Shown here in pieces: positions 28,699-39,193 of a DNA stretch of 64,000 nt (position 1 is its first letter; the number at the start of each line of letters is the position of its first letter). Under the pieces are notes generated by a model. That model searched no databases. It was not told where the DNA came from and saw only the letters and a program-made list of their open reading frames with translations. The stretch covers positions 4,836,001-4,900,000 of the forward strand of contig NZ_CP080598.1 of assembly GCF_019598945.1 (NCBI RefSeq), in the 5' to 3' direction. A program made the translations under genes and the position numbers. The DNA comes from Sphaerospermopsis torques-reginae ITEP-024. Lineage in GTDB: Bacteria > Cyanobacteriota > Cyanobacteriia > Cyanobacteriales > Nostocaceae.

Positions 28699-29700
28699 CT
28701 ACTTACAAGGAAACAGAGTAATGGTTTTATCTCCACTTCCAGCAGCTAAAAGTTTACCATCGGGGCTAAAAGCAACAGCATAAACCGCATCATCAGCACA
28801 TTTGACACTGGAAATTTCCACCCCACTATCTACAACCCATAACTTCACAGTTTTATCTTGACTGGAACTAGCTAAAATCTGACCATTGGGACTAAAAGCA
28901 ACAGAATAAACAGCTTCAGAATGTCCTGTTAAAGTTTTAAGTTCCTCACCAGTTTCTACATTCCACAACTTCACAGTTTTATCATTACCAGCACTTGCTA
29001 AAATCTTACCATCACAACTAAAAGCTAAAGCATTAATCGCACCAGTAAACCAATCAGAACTTACCGTTAAAGTTTTCACTTTGTTTTCAGCTAATTGTAC
29101 AATCCTAATTGTTCTATCATTATTACTTCCACCACTCGCTAAAATTTTTCCATCTGGACTAAAAGCTACACACAAAACATCATCTGTATGACCTTTAAAA
29201 GAGTAAATTTCTTTTCCTTGTTCTAAAGACCAAAGTTTGACTGTTTTATCTCTACTACCACTAGCTAAAATTTTGCCCAAGGGACTAAATACAACTGAGT
29301 TAACCTTCTCTTCATGTCCTGTAAAAGTGAAAAGTTCTATTCCTGTATTTACATCCCACAATTTAATAGTTTTATCATTACTTCCACTTGCTAATATTTT
29401 ACCATCGGGACTAAAAGCAACTGAGTTAATACCTCCAGTCCAAGCAGAATCTTTATGTCCTGCAAAAGTACGATGTTGTTGAGTTGTTAAATCCCAAATT
29501 TTGATAGTTTTGTCATCACTTCCACTAGCTAAACTCTTACCATCAGGACTAAAAGCAACTGAAGAAACTTTATATTCATGACCTTTTAAAGTTCCTACAA
29601 ATAATAATTTGTCGGTGTTTTCTGATGATGCAGATGTAGTAGTAATTGCTTGATTAAATTCGATGTTGACGGGAGAATTTTGTCCTGTTTGAACATCTGA
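28699..29700 (-). pseudogene. WD40 seven-repeat half of a split gene
   Basis: The frame is open from 29700 to the stop at 28699 and codes seven WD40 repeats (for example GHEYKVSSVAFSPDG, then IKIWDL, IKLWDV, VKLWSL, VKLWNV), enough for one complete propeller. The first ATG is only at 29361, inside repeat 2, so the usual start call would lose two blades. The frame is the same as the upstream coiled-coil gene, from which it is separated by a single TAA (29701-29703). I read it as the C-terminal half of one gene interrupted by a nonsense codon, or as a readthrough product. Confidence 0.7.
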
Positions 29701-30630
29701 TTAAACATTTGATTGATTTGGTTTCTCCTGCGGTCTGATTAAAGAATCAAATGTGATTAAAGCATCAAATGAAGTATCTAATACTTTTAAGGATTCATGT
29801 ACAGAATCAAAAATATCATTGAATCTAGAATTTTCACTGTTTTGATTTTGTTTAACTTGATCAAAATCTTCAACTTGTGTAGCAAAAGCTTGATTTAATT
29901 GCTGAATGGAATTAGCCATATTTTCACAGCGAGAATTAATATCAGTAAGTTGGTGACTAAGTTGGGTAAATTCTAAACTTTGATGTTTTTGATTTTCTCT
30001 TAATTCTGCTAATTCTTGTTGATTAATTTCACTCCAATTTTTCAAAGATGTCTCAATTTGTTCAATCTGGGTTAATTGAGAATTAACAACCTCAATGTTT
30101 TGCATTTTTTCATGAATCTGCAAAACTTCCGATTGGATTTCTTGGACAATCTCTAATTTTACACCTTGTTGCTGAATCTGTTCATGTAAATTTTGCAGAG
30201 AATTATCTAATTCATTTAAACGATGATTAAGATTTTGAATTTGTTGAGGAAAATTGTTAATTTCTGTGAGTAATTTTTGGATTGATGCTTCAATTTTTTG
30301 GTCAATAAGTTGGTTTAACTGTTGTTTCCAAGCTTCAATTTTTTGTAACCGGTCATTGGATGAGTTTATGGATGTATTCATAGTTTCATTTAGTTTGTAA
30401 AATTGATCTGTTTTATCTGTGATATTTTCCAGACTTGTTTGTAATTCTGCAATTTGTTGTTGCGATTGAGAATAATTAAACTGGGAACGAGTTGCTATAT
30501 TTGCTATACTTAAAATCAAGGGAATAACTGCATAAACCACTTGTTGAGTGAAAGTTGCAGCGATAGTTCCCAACACTACTAAACCCAAATAAACATACGC
30601 GCTAATTTCTAGCCATTGACGTTTGCTCAT
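29701..30630 (-). CDS. Membrane-anchored coiled-coil protein (N-terminal half of a WD40 fusion)
   Basis: This 309-residue protein has two N-terminal membrane segments (about 10-27 and 31-46). A long Gln/Glu-rich coiled coil follows to about 270 (for example QIQNLNHRLNELDNSLQNLH). No enzyme motif is seen. The TAA after NQSNV is followed in the same frame by 333 sense codons encoding a seven-bladed WD40 propeller, so the ancestral protein was probably about 640 residues with the propeller at the C-terminus. Confidence 0.7.
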   Translation of the reverse strand: MSKRQWLEISAYVYLGLVVLGTIAATFTQQVVYAVIPLILSIANIATRSQFNYSQSQQQIAELQTSLENITDKTDQFYKLNETMNTSINSSNDRLQKIEAWKQQLNQLIDQKIEASIQKLLTEINNFPQQIQNLNHRLNELDNSLQNLHEQIQQQGVKLEIVQEIQSEVLQIHEKMQNIEVVNSQLTQIEQIETSLKNWSEINQQELAELRENQKHQSLEFTQLSHQLTDINSRCENMANSIQQLNQAFATQVEDFDQVKQNQNSENSRFNDIFDSVHESLKVLDTSFDALITFDSLIRPQEKPNQSNV

Positions 30631-30912
30631 TATTCTGAATAATAATACTATTCATTCAGTATATTTATGCAAAAAGGTTATTGTCAAGAGTTAAATTGGT
30701 TAAATTAATTTAAGACAAATTGAAAAAAAAAGAATATTCGCAGTTTTCATAAATCATTTTTTGCTCTCTTCCCAGTCCCCAGTCCCCAGTCCCAAATTTG
30801 CTATAATCTAATAAATATGATACGATAAGTAGTTCTCGAAAACCGTGCTGGGTGAAGAACGTAGATAGAAAACTCAGCACATCTACACACTCAGCACAAC
30901 AAAGTTTAGTTT

Positions 30913-32274
30913 ATGGCATTGCCAATTGTAGCAATTATCGGTCGCCCCAATGTGGGCAAATCCACTTTTGTAAATCGTTTAGCCGGAGATCAAACGGCAA
31001 TAGTTCATGATGAACCTGGTGTAACACGCGATCGCACTTATCGACCAGCATTTTGGCAAGATCGGGAATTTGTCGTAGTTGATACAGGCGGTTTAGTATT
31101 TAACGATGATACCGAATTTCTGCCTTTGATTCGACAACAAGCAATGACGGCGCTTTCAGAAGCTTGTGCAGCAATATTTGTAGTTGATGGGCAAACAGGT
31201 TTAACACCAGCAGATGAGGAAATTGCGCTATGGTTACGGCAACAAAAAGTACCCGTATTACTGGCAGTGAATAAATGTGAATCACCAGAACAAGGTATGA
31301 TTCAAGCCAGTGAATTTTGGGAATTAGGATTAGGAGAACCTTACCCGATTTCTGCCATTCATGGTAGTGGTACTGGTGATATTCTTGATGAGTTAATCAA
31401 ATACATTCCCCAAGTTCAAGACCTAGAGGAAAATACAGAAATTAAAGTTGCCATTATTGGCCGTCCCAACGTTGGAAAATCGAGTTTATTAAATGCTTTC
31501 GTTGGTGAAGAACGGGCAATAGTTAGCCCCATTTCAGGAACTACCCGCGACACAATTGATACTTTAGTCGAACGGGATGGACAAACTTACCGCTTAATTG
31601 ATACTGCGGGAATCCGTAAAAAGAAACACATAGATTACGGTACTGAATTTTTCAGTATTAACCGCGCTTTTAAAGCCATTCGTCGCTCCGATGTGGTTTT
31701 ATTGGTTTTAGATGCTTTAGATGGAGTAACAGAACAAGATCAAAAACTAGCTGGGCGCATTATTGAAGATGGACGCGCTTGCATCATCGTCGTTAACAAG
31801 TGGGATGCGGTAGAAAAAGACTCTTACACTATCTATGATTATGAAAAGAGTTTAGAAGCACGTTTACACTTTACTGAATGGGCAGATACAATTTTTGTTA
31901 GTGCCATGACAGGTCAAAGGGTAGAAAAGATTTTAGAATTGGTGAATAAAGCTGCTGAGTCACACAAACGCCGTGTTAGCACCTCAGTAGTGAATGAAGT
32001 GCTTACAGATGCAGTGAGTTGGCATTCCCCACCAGCATCACGCAGCGGTAAACAAGGTAAAATCTATTATGGTACGCAAGTGAGTACCCAACCGCCCACA
32101 TTTGCCTTATTTGTCAACGATGCAAAACGCTTCAATGACAATTATCGACGGTACATAGAAAGACAGTTTCGCAAACAATTGGGTTTTGAAGGTACACCAA
32201 TTCGCGTATTATGGCGGAGTAAAAAAGTCCGGGAAATGGAAGTTGGTAGTGTCAACCGCGCAACTCGCGTTTAA
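30913..32274 (+). CDS. der: Ribosome-associated GTPase Der (EngA)
   Basis: This 453-residue protein has two consecutive GTPase domains, each with GRPNVGKS (about 9-16 and 182-189), DTGG or DTAG, and NKCE or NKWD. A C-terminal KH-like domain follows ([12 protein letters not shown]). Der acts in 50S ribosome assembly. The tandem G domains are diagnostic. The ecfT gene follows 284 bases later on the same strand. Confidence 0.97.
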   Translation: MALPIVAIIGRPNVGKSTFVNRLAGDQTAIVHDEPGVTRDRTYRPAFWQDREFVVVDTGGLVFNDDTEFLPLIRQQAMTALSEACAAIFVVDGQTGLTPADEEIALWLRQQKVPVLLAVNKCESPEQGMIQASEFWELGLGEPYPISAIHGSGTGDILDELIKYIPQVQDLEENTEIKVAIIGRPNVGKSSLLNAFVGEERAIVSPISGTTRDTIDTLVERDGQTYRLIDTAGIRKKKHIDYGTEFFSINRAFKAIRRSDVVLLVLDALDGVTEQDQKLAGRIIEDGRACIIVVNKWDAVEKDSYTIYDYEKSLEARLHFTEWADTIFVSAMTGQRVEKILELVNKAAESHKRRVSTSVVNEVLTDAVSWHSPPASRSGKQGKIYYGTQVSTQPPTFALFVNDAKRFNDNYRRYIERQFRKQLGFEGTPIRVLWRSKKVREMEVGSVNRATRV

Positions 32275-32509
32275 AATTTGGGATTTTGGATTTTGGATTT
32301 TAGATTTTGAATTAGGATAAATTAGCTAACAATCCAAAATTTTCATAGTTACAAAAGTCTTAAAAGTCCTCGGCGAATATAATTCGCTACTACACAAGCA
32401 AAGTCCACCAGTGGACTAACGAAAAATCAAAGCTTTCAAACCTGCGTAGGCAAGTTTTGTCTGTGTAGGTGTGATTTCTAATCGCCCAATTTAGACTTTT
32501 CAAACATCC

Positions 32510-32555
32510 TCTAAAATCTAAAATCTAAAATCTAAAATCTAAAATCTAAAATTGA
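32510..32555. repeat. Heptamer array (TCTAAAA units)
   Basis: About six units of TCTAAAA end two bases before the ecfT start codon, so they occupy its ribosome binding region. A complementary TTTGGAT array lies at 32282-32308; the two could pair. Confidence 0.88.
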
Positions 32556-32558
32556 AAT

Positions 32559-33488
32559 ATGGACTTATTGCGATCGCTCCCACTCGGATTATATTTAGAA
32601 GAACCGCAAACTTGGCTACATAAATTAGACCCACGAGTCAAGTTAGTTTGGTTGTTAAGCTTTCTCACCAGCTATGTAGTTGCTAACAACTATTGGCGGG
32701 TACTACTGGTAATAATGTTAATTATTTTTACCCTATTTGCCAAAATTCCCCTAAGAGTATGGCGGCAACAAATGGGCTGGTTGCTAGTGCTATCATTTAT
32801 GATATTGGCGATCGGTTCGATCAGCCCTGACAGATACAGTATAAATTATCAACCACGCCTACCAGCAAATGAACAAATTTTCACTCAACCACCAACTGCT
32901 AAAGAAAACAAAGCGAGTTCAGAAATAGTAGATAGTAACAAAGAATATAGTTATGTGCTATTTCATCAAGGACCAATAAAAGTAAATCGTCGTTCTTTGG
33001 ATTTAGCAATTAGCTTGAGTACAATAGTATTTAGTTTAATTTACAGCACTAATTTATATTTACTGACAACCGCACCAGAAGAAATTACATCTGGGATGGA
33101 AAGCTTAATGCAACCGCTGATAAAATTCAAAATTCCAGTTACAGAAATAACCCTCACTTTAACTTTATCTTTGCGGTTTATTCCCTTAGTTTTAGAAGAG
33201 ATTCAAAACCTAGTACGTTCTGTAATGACAAGAGCAATTAACTGGAAAAAGCTAGGATTAAAAGGAGGTGCAAAAGTTTGGTTAATAGTGATAGAAAGAC
33301 TATTAGAAAATTTGTTATTAAGAGCCGAACAAATGGCAAATGCTATGATGGTAAGAGGTTTTACCAGTCCTAACGAACATCGAGTCAAATGGCAAGAATT
33401 AAAATTAAAAACAGGTGATTGGGTAGCTATAGGAATTTTAATTGTATTTTGGGGATTGAGGATAGCCTTTGGAACAGAAGGTTCTTAA
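32559..33488 (+). CDS. ecfT: Energy-coupling factor transporter transmembrane protein (EcfT/CbiQ family)
   Basis: This 309-residue membrane protein opens with the typical SLPLGLYLEE and LHKLDPRVKLVWLL. It carries the coupling-helix motifs ARG-like TRAINWKK and MVRGF, which contact the ATPases. EcfT links a substrate-binding S component to two ABC ATPases for vitamin or metal uptake. Neither partner is adjacent, as in other cyanobacteria. The start codon follows a heptamer array with no normal Shine-Dalgarno sequence. Confidence 0.85.
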   Translation: MDLLRSLPLGLYLEEPQTWLHKLDPRVKLVWLLSFLTSYVVANNYWRVLLVIMLIIFTLFAKIPLRVWRQQMGWLLVLSFMILAIGSISPDRYSINYQPRLPANEQIFTQPPTAKENKASSEIVDSNKEYSYVLFHQGPIKVNRRSLDLAISLSTIVFSLIYSTNLYLLTTAPEEITSGMESLMQPLIKFKIPVTEITLTLTLSLRFIPLVLEEIQNLVRSVMTRAINWKKLGLKGGAKVWLIVIERLLENLLLRAEQMANAMMVRGFTSPNEHRVKWQELKLKTGDWVAIGILIVFWGLRIAFGTEGS

Positions 33489-33540
33489 TACAGAAGGTTC
33501 TTAATGTAGATGAAAAGCACAAGCTGATAGAGAAATAATT

Positions 33541-33591
33541 TCCCAATCTAAAATCTAAAATCCAAAATCTAAAATCCAAAATCTAAAATTG
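33541..33591. repeat. Heptamer array (TCTAAAA/TCCAAAA units)
   Basis: The array ends just before the AAAGGAG that serves the DUF4058 gene at 33609. Confidence 0.88.
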
Positions 33592-33608
33592 TCAAAGGAG
33601 TTCAAGAA

Positions 33609-34394
33609 ATGACTTCTATCTTTCCCGGAATGAACCCATATTTAGAACACCCAGACTTATTTCCTGGACTACATCACTTATTAATTAGCGAAATTGCCAG
33701 ATTTTTATCACCTCAACTGCGTCCTAAATATCGATTTGCTGTAGAAGTGAGAACCTATGAAACCATAGATGATAGTTCATTATTAGTAGGTATTCCTGAT
33801 GTGATCGTGAAAAGTCGACAAAATGTCAGTGAAACCAAAAATACAAAGGTTGCTGTTGCTGCACCTGCACCAAAATCTGTAACAGTTACCGTACCAATGC
33901 CAATTAATATTAAAGAAGGATATTTAGAAGTTAAAGAAGTTGGAACAGAGAAATTAATTACCACAATTGAAATTCTTTCTCCTACTAATAAACGTTCAGG
34001 TAAAGGAAGAGAAGGATATCAAGAAAAACGGCAACAAGTATTAGGTAGTCGTAGTAATTTAGTAGAAATTGATTTACTACGCAAAGGCGAACCCATGCCC
34101 ATGTTTGGTGATCATATTGAAAGTGATTATCGAATTTTAGTGTGTCGTGGAAATCGCCGTCCTCAAGCAGATTTATATGCTTTTAATATACAAGATATAA
34201 TTCCAGCTTTTTCTTTACCTTTGCGTGCAGATGATAGTGAACCAGTAATAGATTTGAAAGCCTTGTTAAATCAGGTATATGAGATTTATGATTATGATTT
34301 AGTCATAGACTATAGTCAAGAACCACTACCAGCACTTGCAAAAGCAGATGCAGCTTGGGCAGATAAGTTATTGCGGGATCAGGGTTTGAGGTAA
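33609..34394 (+). CDS. DUF4058 family protein
   Basis: This 261-residue protein opens with FPGMNPYLEHPDLFPGLHH, the hallmark of DUF4058. It also has TTIEILSPTNKR and RRPQADLYAF, and the segment EVKEVGTEKLITTIEIL has the look of a PD-(D/E)xK-type core like that of Uma2 proteins. The family is widespread in cyanobacteria and has no established function. A clear AAAGGAG ribosome binding site precedes the start. A terminator follows at 34508. Confidence 0.85.
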   Translation: MTSIFPGMNPYLEHPDLFPGLHHLLISEIARFLSPQLRPKYRFAVEVRTYETIDDSSLLVGIPDVIVKSRQNVSETKNTKVAVAAPAPKSVTVTVPMPINIKEGYLEVKEVGTEKLITTIEILSPTNKRSGKGREGYQEKRQQVLGSRSNLVEIDLLRKGEPMPMFGDHIESDYRILVCRGNRRPQADLYAFNIQDIIPAFSLPLRADDSEPVIDLKALLNQVYEIYDYDLVIDYSQEPLPALAKADAAWADKLLRDQGLR

Positions 34395-34507
34395 CTTGTT
34401 TTCAAATGTAAAAATACTGGCTGCGCTCAATTTTATTCCTTTAGATGGATGTTTAAATTACTGAAAGTCTATATATTAATTACATATTTTACCCTGAGTG
34501 AAGTCTG

Positions 34508-34535
34508 GGCTTGGGTTCCCTTCCAAGCCTTTTTT
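34508..34535 (+). terminator. Rho-independent terminator after the DUF4058 gene
   Basis: Stem GGCTTGG/CCAAGCC with an 8-base loop is followed by TTTTTT. Confidence 0.8.
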
Positions 34536-34545
34536 GTATTTATTT

Positions 34546-34693
34546 AGTCATTAGTTATTAGTTATTAGTTATTAGTCAGGAGTCAGGAGTCAGGAGTCAG
34601 GAGGTAGGGTAAGCAGGGGGAGAATATTTATCTTTTGCATGAGTGCCTTTTGCCTTCTATTCCCTATTCCCTATTCCCTATTCCCTGTTCCTT
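34546..34693. repeat. Heptamer arrays (TAGTTAT, GTCAGGA, TTCCCTA units)
   Basis: Three different heptamer tracts fill the convergent spacer between the DUF4058 and DUF1400 genes and end at the 3' end of the latter. Confidence 0.85.
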
Positions 34694-36341
34694 AATTTCT
34701 TGGTATTAAACCCATAGCAGCGGGAGGAATTTCAGTCATTAGACGAAATGGGAAAAGTGGAGTTGAAGCAACTTGAGCATATTCTGGAGTCAGAAAAACA
34801 CTATATTTACTAGCTTCTGGAGTTAATTGTGCTGCCATTGCTAAAGTGATAGCTTTAACATATTTGTGAACATCCGCTGCTTTTTCACCCACCACTTCCC
34901 GACTAGAAATAGATAGGTTTTTTGTTCTTTGTTGTTCACTAATTAAGTTAGGATCTATCACACTCAGATGGGTAGCACCAACCGCAGCAGCTAACCATTT
35001 AGGAGAGGGAATTGTTGCAAAACTGGTAATTTGTTCGCTTAAAGTTGGGGTAATATTATCAGCAGAACCTGTTAATATAAGAGTCGGTACTTGTACTTTT
35101 GATAAACCAGTTTCCCCAAATAATAGAGATGTAGCAGGTTTCAAAGCTACTATTTGTTTAATTCTTTCATCTCGCAATTGATAGCTATTTTCTGGTAATT
35201 CTTTAGCTACACAAATAAACTCTTGTACCGGAGTTAATTCAGGGGAATTTTTCTCACAGCTTTGTTTTAGACTAGCAATTTGAAATTCACCACCAGCTAA
35301 TGCTAAAGCTGTAGTACCACCAAAAGAATAACCGACAACCATCACCTTATTAGTTGCTAGTTTACCTTGTAATGGGTTATCAGTAGTTTGGTTGAGTTTT
35401 TCTAATTCATCAAGCACAAAACTCACATCTTGAGGACGTGCTAAAAATTCTTGGGGTTTTAAAGAATCTCCATCTTTGTTAGCTGTAAAATTACTACCAG
35501 GATGTTCTAAAGCTGCAACTACATAACCATGAGAAGCAAGATGTTCCGCTAAATAGCGTAAGTCTGTGCGAACTGACTTGTAACCATGAGAAAAGACAAT
35601 TACAGGTTTTTCAGTGTTAGCAGAATTTGACCAATAAACATCAACAGGAATATTGCGTTGACGCTTTTCATCATTTAAATTCAAGTTTAGTATTTGTAAT
35701 TGGGCGCTTCCTGGTTGTGTAGGATCAAAAGCACGAACAGCCTGTATTGTGTTAGGATTAATTCGCCCAGTCATAGCCAGCATAAATTGCTGAGTCCGCC
35801 AAAAAGCCATATTCAAAGTTTGCGCCACTGTCAAAGCTTGTGGTACATTTATTTTTAGCTCTTGACTGGGATAGGCAGCCATAAAACTGAGTATAGATAA
35901 ACCTTGTGGTGAATTAGCACCTAAAATTAAACCTGATCTGACTGCTTGTACTCCTGCTTCATCTTTGCGATCCAAAGCTGTGGAGATATCATGGAGAATG
36001 GTTTGCCCAAGTTGAGTATTTAGTAACCGATTGAGAGTGACAACATTCACGGGTATTCTAGCTTTTAATCCCTGCACTAGAAAACTGCGTTGTTTTTCGT
36101 TTAATCTTTTGGTATATGTCCCTAAACTATCTGGTAATTCTCCAGTTTCCGCAGTTTTTTTTAAATCTGCAAGAGAAGCTGACTCTTCTAATGGTCCATA
36201 GCGCACAACTAATTTATCTGCTGCTTGTGCAGAAGTATTGACTCCCAAAAATTGAGTAAATGCGATGGCACTAAATACACCTGCAACTATCTTGAAATTT
36301 TTCCAGCTTTTCTTTGTTAACATCATCTTTATACTGCACAT
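34692..36341 (-). CDS. Secreted alpha/beta hydrolase with N-terminal DUF1400 domain
   Basis: This 549-residue protein begins with a signal peptide (IVAGVFSAIAFTQFLG ... AQA). A DUF1400 domain (about 45-180) precedes the hydrolase domain, which shows VFSHGYKS, the nucleophile elbow VGYSFGG, SADNIT, and a late histidine in ATHLSVIDP. This layout is specific to cyanobacterial PAF-acetylhydrolase-like enzymes of unknown substrate. An internal ATG at 36326 could be the start. The catalytic triad looks intact, in contrast to the hydrolase-fold gene at 9946. Confidence 0.85.
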   Translation of the reverse strand: MCSIKMMLTKKSWKNFKIVAGVFSAIAFTQFLGVNTSAQAADKLVVRYGPLEESASLADLKKTAETGELPDSLGTYTKRLNEKQRSFLVQGLKARIPVNVVTLNRLLNTQLGQTILHDISTALDRKDEAGVQAVRSGLILGANSPQGLSILSFMAAYPSQELKINVPQALTVAQTLNMAFWRTQQFMLAMTGRINPNTIQAVRAFDPTQPGSAQLQILNLNLNDEKRQRNIPVDVYWSNSANTEKPVIVFSHGYKSVRTDLRYLAEHLASHGYVVAALEHPGSNFTANKDGDSLKPQEFLARPQDVSFVLDELEKLNQTTDNPLQGKLATNKVMVVGYSFGGTTALALAGGEFQIASLKQSCEKNSPELTPVQEFICVAKELPENSYQLRDERIKQIVALKPATSLLFGETGLSKVQVPTLILTGSADNITPTLSEQITSFATIPSPKWLAAAVGATHLSVIDPNLISEQQRTKNLSISSREVVGEKAADVHKYVKAITLAMAAQLTPEASKYSVFLTPEYAQVASTPLFPFRLMTEIPPAAMGLIPRN

Positions 36342-36581
36342 TAACTCAATTGATTGTAGCTGGTATTGGTGTGTTTGACTACTAAAATTAGGTAAACAAA
36401 CGTAAGCATTGAGGAGTCAGTAGAGACGTGAGGGCGGAATAGCTGTACAGGAGTCAAATTACTGTTGTTACTTAAAATAGCCGGGTGAATAATAATTTAA
36501 GTTGAATAGATTAATAGTAATTATAACCAAATTTCTGGTAAATAGGTGGCTTTTGTTTTTCTTGAATGATGTAGTTAATTT

Positions 36582-37013
36582 ATGCGTCCTCCCTTGATCT
36601 ATAGTTTACTTTTTTTGTTTTCATTGATCATGATTATTATTTGGTGGCCTGTTAATGATTCTAATTGCAGTCCTGTAACTTTACTCAGATTAAAAAAACA
36701 AAATTTCCAAGTGCAAGCTAAACAGGTGATGGTTAAACCTTGGCTGGGTGAACATCATGTATATGGTATATTTCAAGTTCCTGATGAATACAAAGAAAGC
36801 CAATTTTTTATGTTATCAATTCCAGTCGATCGCAAATACTGTTCTCGTCCTTTTGGACACCGCCAAAATTATGATGATGTTTTTGCCGAACCAGGAACAC
36901 ATTTAATTAGAAGATATATCAGAACTCGCATTGCTGTGAAAATGATCTTTCAAGGTTTATATTTTCAACTAAATAATCCCCAAAACTGGACTTTAACTTT
37001 TCCTAAAAAGTAA
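36582..37013 (+). CDS. Hypothetical membrane-anchored protein
   Basis: This 143-residue protein has one N-terminal hydrophobic helix (IYSLLFLFSLIMIIIWW) followed by a soluble domain with two cysteines (NCSP and YCSRPFGH). I do not recognise the family. It is probably exported and anchored. It is monocistronic as far as I can see. Confidence 0.6.
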   Translation: MRPPLIYSLLFLFSLIMIIIWWPVNDSNCSPVTLLRLKKQNFQVQAKQVMVKPWLGEHHVYGIFQVPDEYKESQFFMLSIPVDRKYCSRPFGHRQNYDDVFAEPGTHLIRRYIRTRIAVKMIFQGLYFQLNNPQNWTLTFPKK

Positions 37014-37304
37014 TTATTCAGTTATCGGTAATCAGCCAATAGCCAATAAAGGCAAGTTTGACAGCTTGTCTTTTGACAAATTTGTCAATATACATTAAGT
37101 TTTTCCAGTAAACAACATCAATGATAATTGATAATTGATAATTGATAATTAGGTTTCAAATGAGGATTTCAAACCCAGATGAAACCGATCTGTCTACCAA
37201 GGTAGGGGAATCAAACCTTTACAATTATGAATTATGAATTAATAACTCTTAATTAATATATAGGACTCATATTTGATTTTTGAAAACGTATAATATATCA
37301 TTAG

Positions 37305-38549
37305 ATGATGTTAGATTTACTACTTATATCGCTCCTGGGTTTTTTGGGAAGTTTTGGACATTGCTTTGGGATGTGTGGACCTTTAGCAGTTGCTTTTTCC
37401 CTTTCCCATCAACAAGAAACCCAAAATTGGCAACAGCAAGTAAAATTTCATACTCTGTTAAATTTAGGAAGACTGTTAAGCTATACCCTAGTAGGTGCAG
37501 GTATTGGCGCTCTTGGTTCGGCATTGGTTGAAAGTGGACAATTAGCAGGTGTGGGTAGTGATTTACGCCGCTGGATAGCTATAATTACTGGTATTATGTT
37601 AATTTGGTTTGGTTTAGGACAAGTTAGACCAGACTTAATACCGCATATTCCCTTATTACACCCTTTGTTAAAAGGTAATTTACATAACCGTTTAAGTGCG
37701 GGAATGGTGAAACTATCTTTACATACAAAATGGTGGACACCAGCACTTTTGGGTATGACCTGGGGTTTAATGCCTTGTGGCTTTTTATATGCTGCTCAAA
37801 TCAAAGCTGCTGCTACGGGTAATTTATGGCAAGGTGCAATTACCATGTTAGCTTTTGGTTTGGGAACTTTGCCGACGATGTTAGGAGTAGGTGTTTCCAC
37901 TTCCTTAATGAGTAAAGATCGGCGCAGTCAGTTATTTCGCTTGGGTGGTTGGGTGACATTAATCATTGGCATCATTACCCTATTGCGAACGGGTGATACA
38001 ATGGTAGACTACAGTGGACACGCTGCCCTAATTTGCTTAATTTTGGCGTTAGTTGCTCGTCCTCTCAGTAGTTTGTGTCCATCACCCATGCGCTACCGTC
38101 GTGCTTTAGGAGTAGGGGCGTTTGTGCTATCGGTGGTACATACCATTCATAATATAGAACACTCTTTAGAATGGAATTTTGCTGCTGTTTGGTTCTTACC
38201 GCTAGAATTTCAATGGGCGATGGGTACGGGTGCTGTAGCTTTAGTATTGATGAGTCCAGCAGCTTGCACAAGTTTTGATTTTCTGCAAAAGTCATTAGGT
38301 AAGCGTTGGCGACAAATCCATCTTTTGAGTGTTCCGGCTTTGCTGTTGGCTACTATTCATGTAGTATTAATTGGTTCTCATTATTTGGGGGCTTTAAAAT
38401 TAACTTGGGGTAATAGATTAGCAGCGTTGTTATTGGTAATAATTACTTTGGGTGTTTTGTTAGTGCGATCGCACTTTTTTTGGTCAATTTTAAAACTAGA
38501 AAAATTCTATGTTCCTCCAAAGAAAGGTGATAAATCAATTGAAAATTGA
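37305..38549 (+). CDS. DsbD/TauE-like transporter fused to a ferric-reductase-like membrane domain
   Basis: The product has 414 residues. The N-terminal half (about 1-235) is of the DsbD_2/UreH-like type, with GHCFGMCGPLAVAF and WGLMPCGFLYAA, each carrying cysteines in a membrane helix. The C-terminal half has regularly spaced histidines (VHTIHNIEHS; IHLLSVP; TIHVVLIGSHY), as in ferric reductase-like haem-binding bundles. Transport of metal or electrons across the membrane is likely, perhaps for copper or iron. The gene at 38582 follows at once. The stop codon lies in an AAAATTG array. Confidence 0.75.
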   Translation: MMLDLLLISLLGFLGSFGHCFGMCGPLAVAFSLSHQQETQNWQQQVKFHTLLNLGRLLSYTLVGAGIGALGSALVESGQLAGVGSDLRRWIAIITGIMLIWFGLGQVRPDLIPHIPLLHPLLKGNLHNRLSAGMVKLSLHTKWWTPALLGMTWGLMPCGFLYAAQIKAAATGNLWQGAITMLAFGLGTLPTMLGVGVSTSLMSKDRRSQLFRLGGWVTLIIGIITLLRTGDTMVDYSGHAALICLILALVARPLSSLCPSPMRYRRALGVGAFVLSVVHTIHNIEHSLEWNFAAVWFLPLEFQWAMGTGAVALVLMSPAACTSFDFLQKSLGKRWRQIHLLSVPALLLATIHVVLIGSHYLGALKLTWGNRLAALLLVIITLGVLLVRSHFFWSILKLEKFYVPPKKGDKSIEN

Positions 38550-38568
38550 AAATTGAAAATTGAAAACT
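38536..38568. repeat. Heptamer array (AAAATTG units)
   Basis: The array overlaps the stop codon of the preceding gene and ends 13 bases before the next start. Confidence 0.88.
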
Positions 38569-38581
38569 CCTGCCTTCAATT

Positions 38582-39193
38582 ATGAATTACAAATTATTCC
38601 TACTTTTGTTATTTATAACATTTACATCTCTTCCTGTTGCTTCTGCTCATACTGTAAAAATATCCGGTGATATTGGTGGTACTATCCACATTGAACCTAA
38701 TGATAATCCCCGTGCTGGTGAACCTGCGGCAACTTGGTTTGCTTTGACTCGTAAAGGTGGTCAAGTTCTACCTTTAAAAGAGTGTGATTGTCAGTTGACT
38801 ATTTATGCAGAACCACATACACCAGGAGAACCGGCGCTGCTTGAACCTCCTTTAAAACCCGTTGATGCTGAACGTTATCAAGGCATACCAGGAGCAGAAA
38901 TAACTTTTCCCAAACCAGGAGTTTATGAACTGCAACTGAGTGGAAAACCAGCAACAGCAGAGAGTTTTCGACCTTTTGAGTTAAATTTTCAAGTTACTGT
39001 GGCCGCAGGTAAAGCAATAGCAACACCACAAGTAGTAGAAAATGTAATTGAAGATAATCAACAGAATAATCAACAAAATAATCAACAACAAAATGCGGTT
39101 ATAGGTTTTGTACAACCTATAATTATCGTAGCAATTTTACTTTTATCTATAGGGATTGTAGTTTTTGTAGTAAAAACACTGAAAAGAGGGTAA
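38582..39193 (+). CDS. Exported protein with C-terminal membrane anchor, likely partner of the upstream transporter
   Basis: This 203-residue protein has a signal peptide ending near SAHTVKIS and a C-terminal helix (IIIVAILLLSIGIVVFVV). The periplasmic domain begins with a His-containing stretch and has ECDCQLTIY. A linker rich in NQQ repeats precedes the anchor. It follows the DsbD/ferric-reductase fusion by 32 bases, so a shared metal or redox role is inferred. No firm family is recognised. Confidence 0.68.
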   Translation: MNYKLFLLLLFITFTSLPVASAHTVKISGDIGGTIHIEPNDNPRAGEPAATWFALTRKGGQVLPLKECDCQLTIYAEPHTPGEPALLEPPLKPVDAERYQGIPGAEITFPKPGVYELQLSGKPATAESFRPFELNFQVTVAAGKAIATPQVVENVIEDNQQNNQQNNQQQNAVIGFVQPIIIVAILLLSIGIVVFVVKTLKRG

